A stretch of DNA of 38,034 bases from an uncultured Campylobacter sp. (lineage in GTDB: Bacteria; Campylobacterota; Campylobacteria; Campylobacterales; Campylobacteraceae). The DNA lies in the NCBI RefSeq assembly GCF_938045345.1, contig NZ_CALIMS010000020.1:1-38034 (forward strand), in the 5' to 3' direction. This document shows, piece after piece, positions 33,690 through 38,034 of this stretch. Each line of letters begins with the position of its first letter. Position 1 is the stretch's first letter. Below the pieces are notes generated by a model. That model was not told the origin of the DNA, did not search any database, and saw nothing but the letters and a program-made list of their open reading frames with translations. Position numbers and translations under genes: made by a program.

Positions 33690-34736
33690 TTAACGATGCT
33701 TAAAAACCAAAAATGCTGCAAAGCCTAATAGCGCTGTTATGGGCATGATAATGCCAAGTTCTGGGATGATGACGCCGTTGAGAGAAAACCTAATTAACAC
33801 GAAAAGCACTCCCCAAGCGCATAGCGTAGCGATAAAAAATCCGAAGCTTAGCAGCGCAAGATTAAAAAACCGTCCCGTAACGGGCAGGTAATAATACAGC
33901 ACTAACACCGCCAAGGGCGCGAACAACGGAAAAAATATCATATTATAAAGGCTTGCTTTTATAGTGGAGATATTCACGCCTTGATGCGAAAAGGTGCGGA
34001 TCGAACGCAAAGCATCCCTGATCGAATATACATTACTCGTATCATAAACACTCGCAATTGAGCTTGGATCAAAGCCTTTAAGCGCCTCACTCTGCGCGCT
34101 AAGCTTACTTCTTAATCCACTTCCTCCAAGCTTAAGCTGCGCTGGTAAAGTAGTGGTATTTATATCGCGCAGATGCCAAATTTTGCCTGCGTATTCGCCA
34201 GAGCTTGCATGCGAGCGTGAAGCAACGGAGTTATCCCCTATATTAAAGATCGTTATATCATTTGCGTTTTTGCCGTTTAGAGCTTTGATATAGATATATT
34301 TACCCTCAAATTTCAAAAACATATCTCCTCCCGTAGGCGATAAATCGGTTAAATTCTTTTGAAATTTTAGCGCGTATGCAAACGGAGTAGAATTTAAAGC
34401 TATAAAGCCTGCAGTAATCGCAAGTGCGATCAAAAATGGAGGGATTATCAGAGCGTTTTTGCTAACCCCAAGCGCATAAAAGCTCACCAGCTCGTTGCTT
34501 CTAATCATATTAAACATCATTAAAATCAGCGCGAAAATGAGGCTTAGCGGCAGCGTGTAGCTAAGCGCGACTGCAGCCGTTAGGGCGATATACAAAAGAG
34601 CGGTATTCGCGCTTGAAGGAAAATCTTTGAGATTGGTAAGCACATCGATGCCTACATAAAAGCACTCAAGGGCTATTAGCAGGATAAAAAAATACTTCAG
34701 ATAGGAAAGAGCCGCATATTTTACGTATAACTTCAC
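33690..34736 (-). CDS. lptG: LptF/LptG family permease (LPS export)
   Basis: A 348-residue YjgP/YjgQ-family membrane protein. With LptF, LptB and LptC it extracts lipopolysaccharide from the inner membrane. Three helices lie in the first ~115 residues (including the loop MIRSNELVSFYALGVS near 82-97). A periplasmic beta-jellyroll runs about 120-250 (LSPTGGDMFLKFEGKYIYIKAL), and three helices close the protein. The location after pth equals Cj0313. Which of LptF or LptG it is cannot be settled from one copy; the symbol follows the C. jejuni neighbourhood. Overlaps pth by four bases. Confidence 0.85.
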   Translation of the reverse strand: MKLYVKYAALSYLKYFFILLIALECFYVGIDVLTNLKDFPSSANTALLYIALTAAVALSYTLPLSLIFALILMMFNMIRSNELVSFYALGVSKNALIIPPFLIALAITAGFIALNSTPFAYALKFQKNLTDLSPTGGDMFLKFEGKYIYIKALNGKNANDITIFNIGDNSVASRSHASSGEYAGKIWHLRDINTTTLPAQLKLGGSGLRSKLSAQSEALKGFDPSSIASVYDTSNVYSIRDALRSIRTFSHQGVNISTIKASLYNMIFFPLFAPLAVLVLYYYLPVTGRFFNLALLSFGFFIATLCAWGVLFVLIRFSLNGVIIPELGIIMPITALLGFAAFLVFKHR

Positions 34737-35290
34737 ACCCTAGCCTTTTTAATCGTAAATTTTTGCGCGATCTGCTCTATATCCGAGCAAATGAGCTCCT
34801 CTACCGCGCGCGCGACGTAGGGTAAAATTTCGCCTAGCTTTTCGCGCTCGCTTTCGTTAAAATTTCCGAGCACGAAATTTGCCGCATCCTGGTCCTGCCG
34901 TTTTTTGCCCACGCCGATACGCACGCGCTCGTAATCTGCACCGATTAGCGCATCGATCGATTTGATGCCGTTGTGCCCGCCGCTACTGCCGCCTTTTTTA
35001 AATTTAACGGCGCCCAGATCCAAATCTATATCGTCGTGCACCACAATGATGCGCTCGGGCTTGTAAAAATCATTCACGGCCTTTACGGAGTTGCCGCTTA
35101 AGTTCATAAAAGTTTGGGGTTTTAAAAGAAGCAGCGAGCCCTTTTTAAAGAGCTCGCCTTGGAATTTAGACGAGCCGAGCTCGCTAAAGCCGCCCGTCTT
35201 TAAAATTTCGTCGATTAGCATAAAACCGACATTGTGTCTGGTGTCTGCGTATTTCTGAGCAGGATTCCCAAGTCCTGCGATCAGTATCAT
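34733..35290 (-). CDS. pth: Peptidyl-tRNA hydrolase
   Basis: Pth frees tRNA from peptidyl-tRNA that drops off ribosomes, and it is essential. The 185 residues contain GLGNPAQKYADTRHNVGF with catalytic H19, the LKPQTFMNLSG loop with the conserved asparagine, IIVVHDDIDLDLG with the catalytic aspartate, and GGSSGGHNGIKSI. It begins eight bases after rplY, with AGGGG before the ATG, and overlaps lptG by four bases. The rplY-pth pair is widely conserved. Confidence 0.97.
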   Translation of the reverse strand: MILIAGLGNPAQKYADTRHNVGFMLIDEILKTGGFSELGSSKFQGELFKKGSLLLLKPQTFMNLSGNSVKAVNDFYKPERIIVVHDDIDLDLGAVKFKKGGSSGGHNGIKSIDALIGADYERVRIGVGKKRQDQDAANFVLGNFNESEREKLGEILPYVARAVEELICSDIEQIAQKFTIKKARV

Positions 35291-35298
35291 AGGCGCCC

Positions 35299-35835
35299 CT
35301 ATTTAGCCGAAGTGACTCCGACTACCGCTACTGAGCCGTCTAGGATGATGCTGACGCCCTCTTTTACCGGAATGTCTCGGATCAAAAGCGAATCGCCTAC
35401 GTCAAGATCGCTCACATCGAGCGTAAAATCGTTTGGTAGATCTTTGCCGGCGCATTTTACGGCGATACGGCGCTTGGATTGCACCAAAATACCTTTGTTT
35501 TTTAGTCCTTTAGCGACGCCAGTTACCTTAACCGGCACTAAATATTTGCTTACGACGTCATCCTGAACTACTCGCAAATCTACGTGAGTTAGGGTATTTG
35601 TGACGGGGTGCTTTTGGTATTCTTGCACTATAACGCGATATGTCTTACCGCCCACGCTAACCTCGAAAGGAAGATCTTTTTTTGCGCGCATAGCTTTGAT
35701 AAAGTCGTTTACTTTAAACGCTGCGTTAATATTTTCAAATCCTTTCGCATAAATATTAGCGATTAGATAACCATCTCGTTTTAGGGATTTTGAAGCCCTT
35801 TTACCGATACTATCTCTAACGATACCTTCTAACAT
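35299..35835 (-). CDS. rplY: Ribosomal protein bL25 (CTC family)
   Basis: The 178-residue long form of L25 binds 5S rRNA through its N-terminal domain (MLEGIVRDSIGKRASKSLKRDGYLIANIY...) and has the C-terminal CTC/TL5 beta domain (VKVTGVAKGLKNKGILVQS ... LDVSDLDVGDSLLIRDIPV). The frame is open 31 codons further up, but the start is ATG 35835: AAAGGA lies four bases before it, and the product then has the length and start typical of Campylobacter. First gene of the rplY-pth-lptG-lysA-pheA-hisC-dxs run. Confidence 0.95.
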   Translation of the reverse strand: MLEGIVRDSIGKRASKSLKRDGYLIANIYAKGFENINAAFKVNDFIKAMRAKKDLPFEVSVGGKTYRVIVQEYQKHPVTNTLTHVDLRVVQDDVVSKYLVPVKVTGVAKGLKNKGILVQSKRRIAVKCAGKDLPNDFTLDVSDLDVGDSLLIRDIPVKEGVSIILDGSVAVVGVTSAK

Positions 35836-35865
35836 TAGGTTTCCTTTGTGAAAAAATGAAGCGTG

Positions 35866-35871
35866 ATAATA
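35866..35871 (-). promoter_or_regulatory. Likely rplY operon promoter -10 element
   Basis: TATTAT on the minus strand, 31 bases before the rplY ATG, gives a start site about 24 bases ahead of the gene. AT-rich sequence lies upstream (AAAGCAATATTTGG). It is the natural promoter for the run of genes from rplY to dxs, which have gaps under 50 bases or overlaps throughout. Confidence 0.45.
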
Positions 35872-35981
35872 GCCAAATATTGCTTTAAATCTATTTAAGA
35901 AATATGGGACTTTATGCAGATCGATCAATAGTGGAATTTATTTATGCATGTTAGGATGTCTTTTGTGCATCGCAATATAAA

Positions 35982-37187
35982 TTACGACGATAAGCCCTTA
36001 TGCCGCAAAATTATCATAATTAGCCGCTCTCCCATGATTTCATAAAAATCTTTTTTGTATTCGCTCGCATGCTTTCGCAGCGCGTCTTTGAATTCGTCGT
36101 AGAATTTCAAGCTGCATTCGTGAGTTTCAAAAAATTTTAAAAGCGCGCTGTATCTTATGACCGAATAGCGCCCATACTCATCAAATTTTGCCAACTCTCT
36201 ATCCGCATAGCTATAATCAGGTAGAAGCAAAAAACACTTTGCTCTGCCGCCTGAATCCTGCTTATCGGCAATCTTTGAGTATTTATCTAGCTGAGAGCGT
36301 ATTACGCCGCTTTGCAAATCGTGTCTTATCCCGTTGATACCGGATTTGATCTTATTTTCGATGACGATTGCGTGGTTTTGATCTTTTATGAAAATATCTA
36401 TATTTTTGTATTCTCTTAAAATTTGCGCGTCCTCACTTATGTTTAGCCGTAAAATTTCGCTCGCAAATTTTAAAAATAGTTCCGCATCGTTTCGCAGATA
36501 ATAGACTATCCAATTTGAAAAGCTTAACTCATCGTCCATCTTGCCGATTATCTCTAAGATATTTTGCTCTTTAGCTTTAAAATTTAAAATTTCATCTCGT
36601 TTGATCCGCTTCGCAGTGTCGCCGCTCTGCCAAAGCTCGGGCGCGAAAATTTTATCCAGCACGCTTTCGTGGCGGACATATTGCTTCAAAGATTGCGAGG
36701 AAAATTTAAATGGCACTAAAAAATGCGTTTCGTCTATCAGTTTCTCATCATCAACGATGTAAAATTTAAATTTCGGTTTTTTAAAATTCGACGTCTCAAA
36801 TGTTATATACGCCGCATTGGGGCTATCGTTTTCGCTTTCAAATAGCTCGTTTAGAGGCACGCCGCCGTAAGCGATATTTTGTGCTTCAATCATTTCGGAT
36901 TGTCTTTTAAGCTCCTCTTTAGCGCCGCGCTTTCTGCCGCAGGCAAAAAGCTCATCGCTCAAAAGCAGCTTTAACTCGCTAGCGCAAGCTAAAATTTCAA
37001 AACAATGTTTCGAGATAGCACGCACTAAAAGAACTTTGTGCGCATTCTTCGCATCCTCGTTTATCGTGCCGTAAGGATTTACGTAGATGTAGTGCCTGCC
37101 GTTGTCTGCCTTAAAAAGATTGATGATTTCGTGCCCCAAGCTCTCGTTCAAATAGCCGCCCGAAAACATTCGATTTATAATTATCAT
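35982..37187 (-). CDS. PD-(D/E)XK nuclease family protein
   Basis: A 401-residue protein whose C-terminal half (about 215-390) fits the PDDEXK_4 group: FSNWIVYYLRND, then D264 (NIDIFI), E277 and K279 (AIVIENKI), SGINGIRHDLQSGVIRSQLDKY with the conserved glutamine/tyrosine helix. These are the metal and catalytic positions of the fold. The N-terminal half starts MFSGGYLNESLGHEIINLFKADNGRHYIYVNPYG and has no named domain. Single genes of this type are often accessory or defence-like. It begins one base after the stop of the 73-residue gene, so the two are coupled. Nuclease activity and target are inferred. Confidence 0.82.
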   Translation of the reverse strand: MIIINRMFSGGYLNESLGHEIINLFKADNGRHYIYVNPYGTINEDAKNAHKVLLVRAISKHCFEILACASELKLLLSDELFACGRKRGAKEELKRQSEMIEAQNIAYGGVPLNELFESENDSPNAAYITFETSNFKKPKFKFYIVDDEKLIDETHFLVPFKFSSQSLKQYVRHESVLDKIFAPELWQSGDTAKRIKRDEILNFKAKEQNILEIIGKMDDELSFSNWIVYYLRNDAELFLKFASEILRLNISEDAQILREYKNIDIFIKDQNHAIVIENKIKSGINGIRHDLQSGVIRSQLDKYSKIADKQDSGGRAKCFLLLPDYSYADRELAKFDEYGRYSVIRYSALLKFFETHECSLKFYDEFKDALRKHASEYKKDFYEIMGERLIMIILRHKGLSS

Positions 37188-37188
37188 C

Positions 37189-37410
37189 TCAGAATAAATT
37201 CCTATCTATATTTTTAGCGCTAAATTTACGCACGCATTCTCGTATGGCGTTACGTACCTCGTCGCGCTTTTGTTTGTCATAAAAATATAATCCCGTCGAG
37301 CCGAAGCTTCCAAAGACGTAGAGATAATATCTTGTTTGGATATCATTAATGCGCCGCCCCAATCTAGCGGTTTTGGCATTTTTGGAGCTCATCCTAAAAA
37401 ATTTAATCAC
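37189..37410 (-). CDS. Small basic protein before the nuclease gene
   Basis: The 73-codon frame is rich in lysine and arginine and ends with YYLYVFGSFGSTGLYFYDKQKRDEVRNAIRECVRKF, a strand-helix pattern that reads like the end of a small domain. It starts at GTG 37410 or ATG 37392; neither has a strong ribosome site. It follows the membrane-protein gene by 13 bases in another frame, so it could be the C-terminal part of that protein split off by a frameshift. No family recognised. Confidence 0.5.
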   Translation of the reverse strand: MIKFFRMSSKNAKTARLGRRINDIQTRYYLYVFGSFGSTGLYFYDKQKRDEVRNAIRECVRKFSAKNIDRNLF

Positions 37411-37423
37411 CGCTAGAAAAATT

Positions 37424-37771
37424 TTAGAAATATTTGCGCTTTTTACCTCTTTTTTTCTCTAAGCGCATATCCTCGATTTGATCTGCCGTGACGGTTCTGC
37501 TGCGCATTAAATTCCAATACGGCGCGCAGAGCAAAACGGCTACAATGCTATTTTCAACATCGCTTCTAGGGAAAGTGATTTTACCTGTTTGCATATCGAT
37601 CAGGTATTTTTTGTTTTTATTGTAGATCAAAATGCTTTGAAACGGCAAAAGCACTAAAATCACGGCACCCACGCCTAACGGCAACAGCAAAATTCCAATG
37701 AGCAGCGCCCATTTAAAATTTTTAAAAACGATTTCTAGTGCAGTATGGACGTCGATTATCTCATATTTCAT
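37424..37771 (-). CDS. Small membrane protein
   Basis: A 115-residue protein with a helical hairpin in the membrane (about 18-50, WALLIGILLLPLGVGAVILVLLPFQSILIY). It continues with a short soluble part (KKYLIDMQTGKITFPRSD) and a strongly basic end (LEKKRGKKRKYF). No family recognised. It heads the group that ends with the PD-(D/E)XK nuclease; gaps are 13 and 1 bases. A -10 could be TAAAAT a little upstream, in the AT-rich 37785-37800. Confidence 0.6.
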   Translation of the reverse strand: MKYEIIDVHTALEIVFKNFKWALLIGILLLPLGVGAVILVLLPFQSILIYNKNKKYLIDMQTGKITFPRSDVENSIVAVLLCAPYWNLMRSRTVTADQIEDMRLEKKRGKKRKYF

Positions 37772-37832
37772 AAAATTCTCTTGCGATGAAATTTTAAAAT
37801 TTTATTCATTTGATCGCTTGCGCGATTTAAAT

Positions 37833-37874
37833 TCTAAAAAGCGCCGAAGCATTAAGACCTCAGCGCTTTTTAGA
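37833..37874 (-). terminator. Intrinsic terminator, probably bidirectional
   Basis: CTAAAAAGCGC (37834-37844) and GCGCTTTTTAG (37863-37873) are exact complements, with one more pair outside and an 18-base loop. The A/T run works as a U tract in either direction. It ends the transcript of the 34-residue basic protein and separates it from the next gene on the same strand. Confidence 0.7.
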
Positions 37875-37903
37875 TAAATTTCGCGACTAATTTCGACGCG
37901 AGA

Positions 37904-38008
37904 TTATTTCTTTTTGCGACGTTTTTTGTCGCCCGCTTTTTGGGCATGAGTCCTATTGCATCCTGCTCTTTTTGTTTTGTTAGAGCTCATTCGGTTCTTA
38001 ACCGGCAT
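37904..38008 (-). CDS. 34-residue highly basic protein
   Basis: A short frame with MPVKNRMSSNKTKRAGCNR at its head and GDKKRRKKK at its end; 13 of 34 residues are Lys or Arg and there is one cysteine. The start is well supported: AAGGAG lies six bases before ATG 38008. A terminator follows at 37833-37874, so it is its own short transcription unit. The composition suggests an RNA- or ribosome-bound protein, in the manner of bTHX, though I see no direct similarity. Function unknown. Confidence 0.65.
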   Translation of the reverse strand: MPVKNRMSSNKTKRAGCNRTHAQKAGDKKRRKKK

Positions 38009-38034
38009 TTCCTACTCCTTATAGAAAAAATATG

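Noticed and set aside
35836..35928. Longer rplY start
   Set aside because: The 31 extra codons cover the -10 element and the AAAGGA site; L25 begins at the later ATG.
1..38034. CRISPR array, insertion sequence or prophage
   Set aside because: No evenly spaced identical repeats, transposase motifs or phage genes were seen on either strand. The repeats present are degenerate or only two copies.

Overview
The window is chromosomal DNA of a Campylobacter, and the best fit is an anaerobic, aflagellate species such as C. gracilis. This assignment is inference. It rests on the many AAATTT/TAAA-rich gaps, on gene sequences close to C. jejuni orthologues (PerR, RplY, UvrC), and on two blocks whose order matches C. 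jejuni from memory: uvrC / small conserved gene / guaA, and rplY-pth-lptG-lysA-...-pheA-hisC-...-dxs-perR-...-ubiE-xseA-serC. In C. jejuni fliF-fliG-fliH lie between hisC and dxs. Here hisC and dxs overlap by 11 bp and no flagellar gene is present, as expected for a lineage that lost its flagellum.

Layout. 1-5151 (minus): a 1516-residue hybrid histidine kinase with a nitrate/nitrite-sensor-type input domain and a very long acidic linker, then a single-domain receiver, then tRNA-Arg(CCU), closely spaced. 5317-10263: uvrC and a DUF721/DciA-like gene (minus), then divergently a small LptM-like lipoprotein, guaA, an NAD(P)H oxidoreductase and a small membrane protein (plus). 10524-12142: a broken beta-propeller-like gene and decayed sequence. 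12143-14426 (minus): cstA-ybdD carbon-starvation transporter pair behind a possibly structured leader. 14735-19216 (plus): a promoter with a Fur-box-like site, a short leader ORF, then a five-gene operon of metal-chelate ABC permease, ATPase, binding protein, HutW/ChuW-like radical SAM protein and flavodoxin. 19217-22862: an accessory, decaying stretch with a duplicated ~180-bp sequence, a YcxB-like membrane protein, a gene with an in-frame amber codon and a DUF333 gene. 22863-35835 (minus): the conserved housekeeping block. 35982-38008 (minus): a PD-(D/E)XK nuclease behind two small genes, then a 34-residue basic protein.

How the genes work together. The most interesting system is the 15-19 kb operon. 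Its gene content is that of an anaerobic heme-acquisition and heme-opening pathway: inner-membrane import (permease, ATPase, binding protein), oxygen-independent radical SAM cleavage of the porphyrin, and a dedicated flavodoxin that could supply electrons. C. jejuni instead uses the oxygen-dependent ChuZ. No outer-membrane heme receptor lies in the window. The housekeeping block combines translation (rplY, pth), LPS export (lptG), lysine and aromatic amino acid synthesis (lysA, pheA, hisC), isoprenoid and menaquinone synthesis (dxs, ubiE), peroxide response (perR), repair (xseA) and serine/PLP metabolism (serC). Three coding regions carry expanded low-complexity sequence: the kinase linker, an insert in LysA, and an ORF of degenerate ~30-bp units between lysA and pheA.
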